Assembly (NCBI GenBank): GCA_963693365.1 | Contig: CAVNZM010000001.1 | Coordinates: 21,452,001 to 21,516,000, forward strand | Length of the DNA: 64,000 nt | Origin: Amoebidium appalachense | Taxonomy: Eukaryota > Ichthyosporea | Direction of reading: 5' to 3' | Shown: piece after piece, positions 35,101-45,374 of the stretch | How the letters are laid out: each line of letters starts with the position of its first letter | Numbering within the stretch: the stretch's first letter is position 1 | Made by a program: the position numbers and the translations under genes | Notes under the pieces: generated by a model | The model's input: only the letters and a program-made list of their open reading frames with translations | Databases searched by the model: none | Told to the model about the DNA's origin: nothing

Positions 35101-35364
35101 GAGTGTGTGTATTGTACGTGCTATAACTGAACAGTGGTTAACAAAGTGGTAGGCGGCGATGAACACTATGCCGGAGTGAGGCTTGTGGCCCACAGGCTGA
35201 GTAGACTCGCCGACGAGCCGTCCAGACCGACGGAGTGTGGCGTGGTCTCGCCACCACGTTTCTGCGACAACAATAAACGGGAACTCCTGTTGGGGTAACG
35301 AAAGAAGAAACTGTGCTTTACTCTTATTTAGACTACGAGCATTCCAGAAAAGAAAGGAGAGCAT
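32161..35364 (-). CDS. LINE family 1 ORF2: APE endonuclease and reverse transcriptase
   Basis: 1,067 residues. N-terminal endonuclease/exonuclease/phosphatase domain: FLFWNARSLN at the start, VVAETWW (about residue 30), LVLGDFNS (about 125), TDWG and SDHLPIVF (about 180-205). Reverse transcriptase in the middle: EFRPITLTSV, FIDFKNAYDTV (about 555), QGSLLSPLLFNLYIDDLA and the catalytic FADDIVL (about 658). The C-terminal third lacks an RNase H domain I can recognise, but has CNMCGGRFTRGC, a cysteine cluster that may bind nucleic acid. Its ATG lies 2 nt after the ORF1 stop codon, so termination-reinitiation is a plausible way to express it. The protein nicks target DNA and copies the element RNA at the nick. 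Confidence 0.93.
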   Translation of the reverse strand: MLSFLFWNARSLNKSKAQFLLSLPQQEFPFIVVAETWWRDHATLRRSGRLVGESTQPVGHKPHSGIVFIAAYHFVNHCSVIARTIHTLTISVCGHICTFVYFPPSLPLLALKHELNTIASHNPTLVLGDFNSPLTTTPHPLHGHPQALLKPNHPRTPTFHTFVTALRLTLPSVVQEHRTDWGAASGPCTLHIHHNLHPPPSDHLPIVFRTTLSLSTPSPQHTYRLNVRELKSQRGQADTRFFFETVQPSLLSLVRDGRQTPLRTDQTFIDSVWSTVRETLWDIGEYACLGAQVYPQARTTHTRGPRAEAALRKPLPYHMLLGNIRKIDRGDHSIRITADPSSDPESATDSFYGTLFKSNPTCMATDLGQAPPPVFVPPSDTPPPPHTAWPAGPAEFGAALGELFTPDAVWQLVSRYPSRKACGPDGIPMALLKVLIPPRPEKDEKRGPPPPLTCILSELFSWYSDVGKVPSEWLATLVFPIKKTVAQGPIHEFRPITLTSVFRRLFESGLLQAFSHNPTLKQASQLSPLQAAFRHRHSCYAQILTLHNATQSDTEHLVFIDFKNAYDTVDLPRLWAKLATRGVPFQMGRLLEAMFTFTRGRAVVNGRLSPGFTRTRGVLQGSLLSPLLFNLYIDDLADTLSAAQIDGGLPSQAPPALFFADDIVLMSSDPLELRQYIRVVEHWCQRNDMQINVKKCALLSKSIPAWDDVCIFGSPLPRPIEYKYLGIPVDEWGICFKRMIDRRVESAGRCLRLFRDVYLATLSHTVHLYNRLSIFRTYIRPLSEYGLPLLAMAPPDTVTNVLKSLDDFHYTTCCMFLTGLSTPIPRRLFDSLYALTPPSQRVHELALKFHEHITRLSACAPDHPLFRLHASPPDSSLYLFPSPSSLPIAERYVEWLATPPEVRLDHSVNMNSFKSMADRYLFTLRVESLPVLGPHKHPLLVAYMADTVRESRSYIDSFIRNVVWCKNAKMIMAWRCNRFLVSPARMCNMCGGRFTRGCISINKCNLLASVLEPEVIGGFILFSPSLPQYIRFKMTILDHLINAAQYDIVIRCLNFLSELPMLASAYP

Positions 35365-35366
35365 GC

Positions 35367-36512
35367 TTACTGGGAGTTGGCTGGTGCGGCGGTGGGGTCG
35401 TAGGGCTTGCTGAAGACCTGCACGTGCTGAGCCTCCCAGTAGGCACGGACCTCAGCTGCTGTTTTGGCCCGGCTGTCGTATGCCGGGTAAAGTGTGGCTG
35501 CCTTGACAGCCCATGCATGGGCGTTGGCCATTCTTGCAAGCACCCGGCGTTGCCAAGAGGCCCGGGCAGCGGCCTCTGCATCAACACGGTTAAGTGTGGT
35601 GTTGTAGGGAGCCGTAGGATCGAAGTCTGCGAGAAAGGTGGCGTCGGTAGCACGTTGGATGATGTTTATGAGGGTATCACGGTAGCCGGCACGCACAATG
35701 AACACTGTGTAGCGACGGCCAATGAAGAGCATGTCGGGAATCATTCGGTTGAGGACACCGAGGGTGTAAAGACGGTCACGCATGGTGCTGATGTTGGCCG
35801 GCACCATGGTGAAGGCTGCAGTGGTCAACTCGGACTCGTCGGTACCCTGAGGGGCAGGGTCAGACGCCACCCGAGGGCGGCGGGTTGGGTGCAGTGCTGA
35901 CGCTGCGGCAAGGGCTGCCAAAGCCTGGGTAGCCCCGTGGGTCTGGGCCACCGACTCGGCATACGTTTTGACTTTCTCGGACACGTACACGGTCTTGGCG
36001 TCCACCGTAGTGCGGTACACCTTAGGATTCGTTGTGGGTATGAACTTGGGAGACCCCGGGGGGGTGGGTAACCCATCGGGGGTTCCCTGTGCTGCAGGGG
36101 CCGGGCCCGCGTGGGCAGGGCCGGTGGGGGTTGCCCGGTCAGCTTCCAGCTGCCGTAAGCGCGTCTCCATTTGCTGAACAAGGAGGTCTGTGTGGTCCTG
36201 TTTGGCTTTATACTCAGCTACTTGGGTTGTTAAGTCGGAGACTTGGGTGCGGAGCTGCTCATGATGCGCCATAAGTTTGAGCACGGCTTTCCTAGCCTTC
36301 TCGGGTATCAAGTGCAGTTGTTCTTTCGTAATAAAACTACTTGCTGGCGGCACGGCCGGTGGCGCTTTAACCTCGGGAAAGGGAACCTGTTCCGCTCGGC
36401 TCAGTTTAGTTAGCCGCTTATCTGGGGATTCTCCTTCCCGTGTATCACGTTTGCGGCTCCCAGGCGGTGTCCCAGGAGGGTCCGGGGACAAGGATGCATC
36501 CTGAGACGCCAT
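35367..36512 (-). CDS. LINE family 1 ORF1 protein
   Basis: 381 residues from ATG 36512. The N-terminal 60 residues are Pro/Ser/Arg-rich; residues about 75-130 form a heptad-like coiled coil (AVLKLMAHHEQLRTQVSDL then LLVQQMETRLRQLEAD); a Pro/Gly linker follows; the C-terminal half is globular (LYTLGVLNRMIPDMLFIGRR). This layout fits LINE ORF1 RNA-binding chaperones that trimerise through the coiled coil, although I see no zinc knuckle or definite RRM. It lies immediately upstream of ORF2. Confidence 0.85.
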   Translation of the reverse strand: MASQDASLSPDPPGTPPGSRKRDTREGESPDKRLTKLSRAEQVPFPEVKAPPAVPPASSFITKEQLHLIPEKARKAVLKLMAHHEQLRTQVSDLTTQVAEYKAKQDHTDLLVQQMETRLRQLEADRATPTGPAHAGPAPAAQGTPDGLPTPPGSPKFIPTTNPKVYRTTVDAKTVYVSEKVKTYAESVAQTHGATQALAALAAASALHPTRRPRVASDPAPQGTDESELTTAAFTMVPANISTMRDRLYTLGVLNRMIPDMLFIGRRYTVFIVRAGYRDTLINIIQRATDATFLADFDPTAPYNTTLNRVDAEAAARASWQRRVLARMANAHAWAVKAATLYPAYDSRAKTAAEVRAYWEAQHVQVFSKPYDPTAAPANSQ

Positions 36513-36666
36513 GGGTGGGTTCTAGCTGCCCCTCAAGGGGCCTAAGTAGAGGTGGATGCCTAAGTAAAGGCCGATGCCTAAGTAGAGAAAGTAAAGAAAG
36601 AAAAAAAAGAAAGAAAAAAACAACGTGTGAAAGAAAAAAACGTGTGTGAAGAAAAAAACGTGTGTG
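36513..36666 (-). promoter_or_regulatory. LINE family 1 5' UTR with short repeats
   Basis: Contains three CTACTTAGGC/TTTACTTAGGC repeats and, at its outer end, two or three copies of ACACACGTTTTTTTCTT. LINE internal promoters lie in the 5' UTR, and short repeats here could be regulatory; this is inference. Confidence 0.5.
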
Positions 36667-36856
36667 GGACGTACAACGGTTAATAACTTTCCCCACAGAA
36701 ATGGGGAGACAGTCCGACCGGTTTTGTTAGACCCCCCACACAGAGACACTGCCCTAAAATGCAAAGTTTGGTTGTGCTCCCATCAAACCCCTGCACGTTA
36801 TTAACTGTTGAACCCCCCCCTTTTCCCCACGCATTTTGCCTAATATGGACGTGCGG
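36667..36856 (+). repeat. satellite B array 2, right part
   Basis: About one unit, continuing in phase from the interruption at 32001, then cut by the deletion at ACGTGC. Confidence 0.9.
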
Positions 36857-36900
36857 GGGGGGGGGGGTCGTAGTGGGAAGGAGGGGAAGACAGGGGGGGG

Positions 36901-36943
<43 letters not shown>

Positions 36944-36944
<1 letters not shown>

Positions 36945-36994
36945 CGGCAGACACGTACGTTCTGTAACGCTCCTTCATCTCGTTGAGTGAGTCC
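36944..36994 (-). pseudogene. fragment of Plavaka-like exon 6 and its donor
   Basis: About 36 bp of exon (NEMxExYRT region) plus donor GTACGTGTC and the following C tract (sense), matching 20815-20866. It ends at the duplication boundary. Confidence 0.75.
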
Positions 36995-37088
36995 TTTTTT
37001 ATAATGTATTTCCGTTTATATATTTACACATAATCGCCACATGCATTTACCGGTGCGCCATGATAAACACATGGCCGGCTTATCATTG

Positions 37089-37089
<1 letters not shown>

Positions 37090-37124
<35 letters not shown>

Positions 37125-37250
37125 CACACACAGCATTCGATACTGTCCAATCTTGCTCTTCCCAAGGCATCCACATGCTCGCACACAATGCAGAAACATG
37201 CACTCACACACACGCACGCACACTGGCACACCGGGACACACACACACACC

Positions 37251-37346
<96 letters not shown>

Positions 37347-37547
37347 ACACACACACAAACACACAACACACACACACACACATACAGAGAGACACACACA
37401 CATATGCACACACACGGTGCATTTCCTCCCCTCCCATTCCCTCTCCACAGAGCACACACACACACACACGTGCACACATGCACACACATGGTGCATCCCC
37501 CCCCCCCCCCTTCCCTCTCAACCGAGCACATACACACACACATACAT

Positions 37548-37582
<35 letters not shown>

Positions 37583-37751
37583 CACACATGCACACATGCA
37601 CGGACACGAATCCCCCCCCTTCCCCTTCCCTCTCCACCGAACACATGCACACATGCACAGACATGCACGCACACACACACACCACACACGACGCACACAG
37701 GCATGCACACACACACAAACACACAACACACACACACACACATACACACAG

Positions 37752-37784
<33 letters not shown>

Positions 37785-38329
37785 TGCACACACACGGTGC
37801 ATTTCCCCCCTCCCCTTCCCTCTCCACAGAGCACACACACACACACGTGCACACATGCACACACACGGTGCATCCCCCCTCTCCCCCCCTGCCCTTTCAA
37901 CTGAGCACATACACACACACAGACATGCACACACACACAACATACACAGACATCCACACATCAGACACAGACACGCATACACACACACACACAGGCACAC
38001 ACACACACATGCACATATGCACACACAGACACACACACATGCACATGCACACTCACATATGCACACACACACACACACGCAAACACACACACACACACAC
38101 ACATACAGATATGCACACACACACACTGTCTCTCTCTCTTTTCTCCCTCCCTCCCCACCCACCCTCCCCCCCTCCCCCCTTCCCTCCCCTCCCTCCCTCC
38201 CTCCCAACCATCCCTCCCTCCCTCCCTCCGTCCCTCCCTCCGTCCCTCCCTCCCCCCTCCCTCCCTCCCTCCCAACCATCCCTCCCTCCCTCCCGCCGTC
38301 CCTCCCTCCCTCCGTCCCTCCCTCCCTCC

Positions 38330-38375
<46 letters not shown>

Positions 38376-38405
38376 GCACACACACACATGCACATGCACA
38401 TGCAC
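37090..38405 (+). repeat. long compound (CA)n and (CCCT)n microsatellite
   Basis: CA repeats interrupted by degenerate copies of a unit containing GTGCATxxCCCCTCCC and CTCTCCACAGAGCACA (about 37420, 37490, 37615, 37795, 37865), then CCTCCCTC repeats at 38130-38330 and CA again. Frames of up to 430 residues across it are His/Thr or Cys/Val dipeptide artefacts. Confidence 0.95.
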
Positions 38406-38409
38406 ATGC

Positions 38410-41400
38410 ACCCCTTGTAGCATAGAACCCCCCTTGTAGCATAGTATATGTACATATGTTACCTAGACATTATTGGGTTTTCAATAACTACCCACAGAAC
38501 AGCCTCTAGCACGAGACATTTACCACAAAGTTTATGGGGGGGATGGTAAATGTGCCCCTGGAGTACGAGGGTCACACGAAAAAAACACAACGTTGTAGCT
38601 CGTATAGAACCCCCCTTGTAGCATAGTATATGTCCATGTGTTACCTCAGTAGACATTTTTGGTGTTTTCAATAACTACCAACAGAACAGCCTCTAGCACG
38701 AGATATTTACCACAAAGTTTATGGGGGGGATGGGGAATGTGCCCCTGGAGTACGAGGGTCACACAAAAAAAAACACAACGTTGTAGCTCGTATAGAACCC
38801 CCCTTAAAGCATAGAATAGGTACATATGTTACCTAGACATTATTGGTTTTTCAATAACTACCCACAGAATAGCCTCTAGCACGAGAACTTTACCACAACG
38901 TTTGTGGGGGGGATGGTGAATGTGCCCCTGGAGTACGAGGGTCACACGAAAAAAACACAAAGTTGTAGCTCGTATAGAACCCCCCTTGTAGCATATTATA
39001 TGTACATGCGTTGCTTACACATTATTGGTTTTTTCAATAACTACCCACAGAACAGCTTCTAGCACGAGAACGTTACCACACAATTTATGGGGGGGATGGG
39101 GAATGTGCCCCTGGAGTATGAGGGTCACACGAAAAAAACACAACGTTGTAGCTCGAATAGAACCCCCCTTGTAGCATAGTATATGTACATGCGTTGCTTA
39201 CACATTATTGGTTTTTTCAATAACTACCCACAGAACAGCTTCTAGCACGAGAACGTTACCACTCAGTTTATGGGGGGGATGGGGAATGTGCCCCTGGAGT
39301 ACGAGGGTCACACGGAAAAAACACAACGTTGTAGCTCGAATAGAACCCCCCTTGTAGCATAGTATATGTACATGCGTTGCTTACACATTATTGGTTTTTT
39401 CAATAACTACCCACAGAACAGCTTCTAGCACGAGAACGTTACCACACAGTTTATGGGGGGGATGGGGAATGTGCCCCTGGAGTGCGAGGGTCACACGAAA
39501 AAAACACAACGTTGTAGCTCGAATAGAACCCCCCTTGTAGCATAGTATATGTACATGCGTTGCTTACACATTATTGGTTTTTTCAATAACTACCCACAGA
39601 ACAGCTTCTAGTACGAGAAATTTACCACACAGTTTATGGGGAAGATGGGGAATGTGCCCCTGGAGTACGAGGGTCACACAAAAAAAAACACAACGTTGTA
39701 GCTCGTATAGAATCCCCCTTGTAGCATAGAATATGTACATATGTTACCTAGACATTATTGGTTTTTCAATAACTACCCACAGAATAGCCTCTAGCACGAG
39801 AAATTTACCACAAAGTTTGTGGGGGGGATGGTGAATGGGCCCCTGGAGTACGAGGGTCACACGAAAAAAACACAAAGTTGTAGCTCGTATAGAACCCCCC
39901 TTGTAGCATAGTATATGTCCATGTGTTACCTAGACATTTTTGGTTTTTTCAAAAACTACCCACAGAACAGCTTCTAGCACGAGAAAGCTACCACACAGTT
40001 TATGGGGGGGATGGGGAATGTGCCCCTGGAGTACGAGGGTCACACGAAAAAAACACAACGTTGTAGCTCGAATAGAACCCCCCTTGTAGCATAGTATATG
40101 TACATGTGTTGCTTACACATTAATGGGTTTTTCAATAACTACCCACAGAACAGCTTCTAGCACGAGAAATTTACCACACAGTTTATGGGGGGGATGGGGA
40201 ATGTGCCCCTGGAGTACGAGGGTCACACGAAAAAAACACAACGTTGTAGCTCGAATAGAACCCCCCTTGTAGCATAGCATATGTACATATGTTACCTAGA
40301 CATTATTGGTTTTTCAATAACTACCCACAGAATAGCCTCTAGCACGAGAAATTTACCACACAGTTTGTGGGGGGGATGGTGAATGGGCCCCTGGAGTACG
40401 AGGGTCACACGAAAAAAACACAAAGTTGTAGCTCGTATAGAACCCCCCTTGTAGCATAGTATATGTCCATGTGTTACCTAGACATTTTTGGTTTTTTCAA
40501 AAACTACCCACAGAACAGCTTCTAGCACGAGAAAGTTACCACACAGTTTATGGGGGGGATGGGGAATGTGCCCCTGGAGTACAAGGGTCACACGGAAAAA
40601 ACACAACGTTGTAGCTCGAATAGAACCCCCCTTGTAGCATAGTATATGTACATGCGTTGCTTACACATTATTGGTTTTTTCAATAACTACCCACAGAACA
40701 GCTTCTAGCACGAGAACGTTACCACACAGTTTATGGGGGGGATGGGGAATGTGCCCCTGGAGTGCGAGGGTCACACGAAAAAAACACAACGTTGTAGCTC
40801 GAATAGAACCCCCCTTGTAGCATAGTATATTTACATGCGTTGCTTACACATTATTGGTTTTTTCAATAACTACGCACAGAACAGCTTCTAGCACGAGAAA
40901 TTTACCACACAGTTTATGGGGGGGATGGGGAATGTGCCCCTGGAGTACGAGGGTCACACAAAAAAAAACACAACGTTGTAGCTCGTATAGAATCCCCCTT
41001 GTAGCATAGAATATGTACATATGTTACCTAGACATTATTGGTTTTTCAATAACTACCCACAGAATAGCCTCTAGCACGAGAAATTTACCACAAAGTTTGT
41101 GGGGGGGATGGTGAATGGGCCCCTAGAGTACGAGGGTCACACGAAAAAAACACAAAGTTGTAGCTCGTATAGAACCCCCCTTGTAGCATAGTATATGTCC
41201 ATGTGTTACCTAGACATTTTTGGTTTTTTCAAAAACTACCCACAGAACAGCTTCTAGCACGAGAAAGCTACCACACAGTTTATGGGGGGGATGGGGAATG
41301 TGCCCCTGGAGTACGAGGGTCACACGAAAAAAACACAACGTTGTAGCTCGAATAGAACCCCCCTTGTAGCATAGTATATGTACATGTGTTGCTTACACAT

Positions 41401-41935
41401 TAATGGGTTTTTCAATAACTACCCACAGAACAGCTTCTAGCACGAGAAATTTACCACACAGTTTATGGGGGGGATGGGGAATGTGCCCCTGGAGTACGAG
41501 GGTCACACGAAAAAAACACAACGTTGTAGCTCGAATAGAACCCCCCTTGTAGCATAGCATATGTACATGCGTTGCTTACACATTATTGGTTTTTTCAATA
41601 ACTACCCACAGAACAGCTTCTAGCACGAGAAAGTTACCACACAGTTTATGGGGGGGATGGGGAATGTGCCCCTGGAGTGCGAGGGTCACACGAAAAAAAC
41701 ACAACGTTGTAGCTCGTATAGAACCCCCCTTGTAGCATAGTATATGTACATATGTTACTTGCACATTATTGGTTTTTTCAATAACTACCCACAGAACAGC
41801 TTCTGGAACGAGAAATTTACCACAAAGTTTATGGGGGGGATGGTGAGTGTGCCTCTGGAGTACGAGGGTCACCCGAAAAAAACACAACATTGTAGCCCGG
41901 ATTGAAACCCCCTTTGTACCATGTACATCATATAT
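38410..41935 (+). repeat. satellite C array, about 182-188 bp units
   Basis: About 19 tandem units with landmarks GTAGCTCG[AT]ATAGAACCCCCC, TTCAATAACTACCCACAGAA and ATGGGGGGGATGG. Anchors at about 38595, 38783, 38965 and 39147. A subset with TATGTCCATGTGTTACC recurs at about 39917, 40465 and 41197, that is 3 and 4 units apart, so there is higher-order structure. It is a different sequence from satellite B although the unit length is nearly the same. Confidence 0.95.
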
Positions 41936-42061
41936 CATGCAGCATGTGTTACTTTCGCGTTATTGGTTTCCTAGCACGAGATATTCAGCACACAGTTGGG
42001 GTTGTGGGGGCAGTGTACACCTACAATATCAGGGGTACCGCGTGGCAAAAACACCCCCCCA

Positions 42062-42113
<52 letters not shown>

Positions 42114-43010
42114 CACGCGTGCGATGGTGCACCAGTTATTACGTCAACTAGGCAGGGTATAGCATCAACGTTATTATATGTGCTGCTGAGTTTCTTTGGT
42201 TGTACACCCGTCACCAGCCAATTTATTGGTGTTGGCGCCCACCTATGACACCACCTCGGAAGACTGGGGTCACGTGGAGGACACGTAACTATAGCCTGAT
42301 AGTTGTGACTAAGGGCACCGCTAAGGGCACCAAGCTGATGCACGCGCGCGCGCGAGCCGAAATCTATTTTTATCTTTTCCCTAATCAGGCGCGGCGGTTA
42401 CTAAACCGAACTATAGATAGCAAATAGTGATTGGCTAAACCCAATCCGGTTTGCAATTTTTTGTCCGTTTAAGCCTGTACGCACGTTGTTTGCTCCATTT
42501 CTTTTCCCCCTTCCCGCAGGTCCGCAGTTCCGCAGGTCCCTTCCCGCAGGTCGCCTGGTCGCAGTTCCCTTCCCGCAGGTCGCCTGGTCACAGGTCCCCT
42601 GCGCAGCCACCGTGCTGCATGGTTTCGACCATGCTGCATGCTGAACACGGCCATCTGGTGTTTCTAGATGGCCGTGATGCTGAAGCATCTTCGCCTAACG
42701 GCTGAAAGGCCGTTTGAAGGTTAGTTTTGTGTTGCCTGCTTTTGTGCATATGGCGTTTGTCTGTCTGGTCTGTGTCCGTGCCTGTGATTATATCTGTGTC
42801 TGTGTCTGTGTCTGTGTGCGTGTGTGTTTATGTGTGTGTGTGTGCGTGCGTGTGCGTGTGTTCTGCTGGCTGCAGATGCACATTGCCTTTTCACGTTCAT
42901 GAACCAGCGACTGTGGGCACTACTTTTCCTGTTAGCACTATAGCTATCATCCCCTCCACCAGTCGTTCAAGCTATTTTCTGCTTCTCTAGACTTCATAAG
43001 TTTGTGCTTT
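41936..43010. other. intergenic with 51-nt G tract and short repeats
   Basis: A pure G run at 42062-42112; CCTTCCCGCAGGTCGCCTGGTCGCAGT-type repeats of 25-40 bp at about 42510-42600; TG-rich repeats at about 42788-42860. No supported gene. Confidence 0.6.
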
Positions 43011-43243
43011 TGTTTTTCAGCACAACGTACGCGTGTTTCACATGTTAGCATTTAGTGTTATTCATTCATTCTAACCCCCCCCCCCCCCCCCAAACACACA
43101 CACACACACTCACTCACTCACTTCCCCACCCACACATACAAAAAAACACACACACCAAAAGCCCCTCCCCATCCCCCCCCCTCCCCCCCCTCCCCCCCCC
43201 CCTTCCAAAAAACTGTCAAATGCCTCCATGCCCACCAACACAG

Positions 43244-43670
43244 ATGTTCCAGGTTGCCCCTGTCAATGCCGCCGACCCCGACAAGTTGGCAGACCAGGTT
43301 AGGTGCCGCAAGAAGACGTGGGAGGGGTGGCTGGTGGAGGTTCAAGTTGAGTGCAACAACCATCCCTGTGGCCACATGTATAGCGTCGATCCGGTGAGGG
43401 GCAACCCATGGGGCAACTCCGCCCTTCACCGCATCATGTGCATGTCCCCCATCAACGGCTCCTACATCAAGAACCGCCTCAGCAGCTTCAAGACACTAAA
43501 CGTTTGTGCCCATCTCCCCCCCCCCCCCCCCCCCCCCCCCCCCACACACACACACCACACCCCAATCAAAGACGAAGTCTTCTCATGCTGCTTTTTTTAA
43601 CATGCTTATTCATGTTTAATGTTGTTGTTCTTCCTTATTGGTTCATTCTTAATGCACTGTGACCCCCCCC

Positions 43671-43701
<31 letters not shown>

Positions 43702-45374
43702 ACACTCACTCCCACTCCCTCCCTCCCACCTCCCCCTGTTGTCCCACGTACGAATCACCAACACATAACCACACAAGACATCAAATCCTTATCACTCAGA
43801 GCAACGGTACATGCATGGTTATCCAGTATCCATTCAGCTTCCCACTTCCTCAAGTCATTTCAGATTTTTCATTGTCGTATTCGGTTTTATTTGCTGCTAA
43901 TGGAGAATACCCCCTTTCGTCATCACCACATACACACATGATTACGTGTACGTACACGCAACACACACACCAACACCCACACAGGAGTTTCAAAAGGCGT
44001 TGCCCGAGCTCTTCAGCTTCATGCTCCACACATTTGAGTGCGGACTGCGGGATCCAATGGCCCACAAGTCTGCCACTCAGATTTCGTGGTCAGCTGTGAA
44101 GTATGGAGCTGACATGCCTGACTACGAGGGTGGTGCTCGGCCATCAGAGATCAGCAAGGTATACAACTACCCCCCCCCCCTCCCCCCCCTTGCGTCCTCC
44201 CTGAGGATGGGCTCTGCTTATGACGCATACTGTGCACATGGCTGATGTTGCGTGCTTGAATGTTTGCCTTTGCATGTGTCCTGCACCATGCTTCTCATCG
44301 TGTATGCGTATTTCGTACCGTGTTCTGCATTCAAACCCCCCCCCCCCCCCCCCATCATTGTGTTTTAGCTCCCGTCCGAAAGACAACGTATGGATATCGA
44401 AATGATGATATTTATAAGTCGTATGTATGGGTTACGTATCATCGTAGTTTTTTAGGATATCTCCTAAGCATGGGCAAGTATCATCCTATCATGTCATCTT
44501 TAGGTTTGGTATGGTAACATTGTGATAGCATTTTTCCCAGGTACATACATGCTTCAACCCCCCCCCCCCCCCCCCCCATCATTGTGTTTTAGCTCCCGTC
44601 CGAAAGACAACGTATGGATATCGAAATGATGATATTTATAAGTCGTATGTATGGGTTACGTATCATCGTAGTTTTTTAGGATATCTCCTAAGCATGGGCA
44701 AGTATCATCCTATCATGTCATCTTTAGGTTTGGTATGGTAACATTGTGATAGCATTTTTCCCAGGTACATACATGCTCAGGCTAGCCAGAAAAGTTAAAA
44801 ACACTCACACAATCTCCTTCTGTCCCAACCCAGTATGCAAAGACCTGGGAAAAGATCTGCAAGGTCCGGGAGAAGGCAGTCCTCAGCCTGTCAGCTGATG
44901 AGCAAGACGAGAAGGGGAGACGACAAGCCCTCCACGAAGCAGTCCACGGCAAAAGACGACACCGGCGAGGTTTCTGATGACACTGGCATGGCGGCTGATG
45001 AGATGGAGAACTCTGGCTCCAAGAAGCGGCCCAAGTCAGACGACGACTTGTCGGATGCCAGTGCCGGGCGCCCCATGAAGAAGGGTAAAAAGGCCCAGGG
45101 CGTGGCGTCTAGCGTGGTGGGTGGTGATGTGCATGGGTCACCTGTGTCTTGTGATAGAGCGGGTGGTTCTGATGAGCAGGAGGGTGTTGCGCAAGCGGGG
45201 GGGGATGACAAGTATTGGGAGGAGTTGGCCAAGATTAGGGGAGGTAAAGAGGTGGTGGATGGCGATGTTAGTAGTGGCGGGGGAAAACGTGCGAGGGAAG
45301 TGAGTGATGAGAAGGGTGAAGGTGGGGTTAAAAAGCAGAAAGGCGATGTGGGTGGGAGGGTTGAGGATGATTAG
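43244..45374 (+). pseudogene. gene A, copy 1: 5'-truncated, last exon present
   Basis: I do not recognise this family. Exons: 43244-43501 (MFQVAPVNAADPDK to FKTLN), 43985-44158 (EFQKALPELF to SEISK) and 44834 onward (YAKTWEKICKVREKAVLSLS). All are in phase with AG|GT borders and nearly identical to copy 2. The first two exons of copy 2 have no counterpart upstream. The last exon stops at 44977 in its own frame; the +1 frame (44835-45374) continues as an acidic, Lys-rich tail with nuclear-localisation-like KKRPKSDDD and MKKGKKAQ, so a one-base shift near AAGGGGAG (about 44917) or another splice is likely. Both complete introns start with a C tract 11-15 nt after the donor. Relative to copy 2 the first exon here has two extra codons (VQ). 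Confidence 0.6.
44340..44780 (+). repeat. tandem duplication of about 224 bp inside the last intron of gene A copy 1
   Basis: CATCATTGTGTTTTAGCTCC to TTTCCCAGGTACATACATGC occurs at about 44353-44555 and again at 44577-44777. Copy 2 of the gene has it once (53765-53963), so the duplication arose after the copies separated. Confidence 0.9.

Larger units (their letters stand above)
32002..36666 (-). mobile_element. LINE (family 1), apparently full length, nested in satellite B
   Basis: Minus-strand element with a 5' UTR (36513-36666), ORF1, ORF2 and a 3' UTR (32002-32160). The 3' end contains AATAAA-like CAATAAAAAG and has no poly(A) tail. Both ORFs are open and nearly abut, so the copy looks intact and possibly recent. 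It interrupts satellite B between TATGG and GGACGT with at most 2 bp of overlap, so there is no long target-site duplication. Confidence 0.9.
28569..36994 (+). other. segmental duplication, copy 2, with deletions and a nested LINE
   Basis: Direct copy of 12707-20866. Differences: one fewer satellite A unit; a deletion equivalent to 15885-16561, joining GAGC at 31403 straight to ACACAAACCC; a shortened satellite B array split by a LINE (about 32002-36666); and a second deletion joining ACGTGC of satellite B (36854) to the G tract before exon 6, equivalent to loss of about 19970-20706. It stops at GTGAGTCC (36994), the counterpart of 20866. Confidence 0.85.

Noticed and set aside
37041-38439. 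Very long open frames (up to 428 codons) on both strands
   Set aside because: They are His/Thr, Cys/Val or Pro/Ser dipeptide translations of a CA and CCCT microsatellite.
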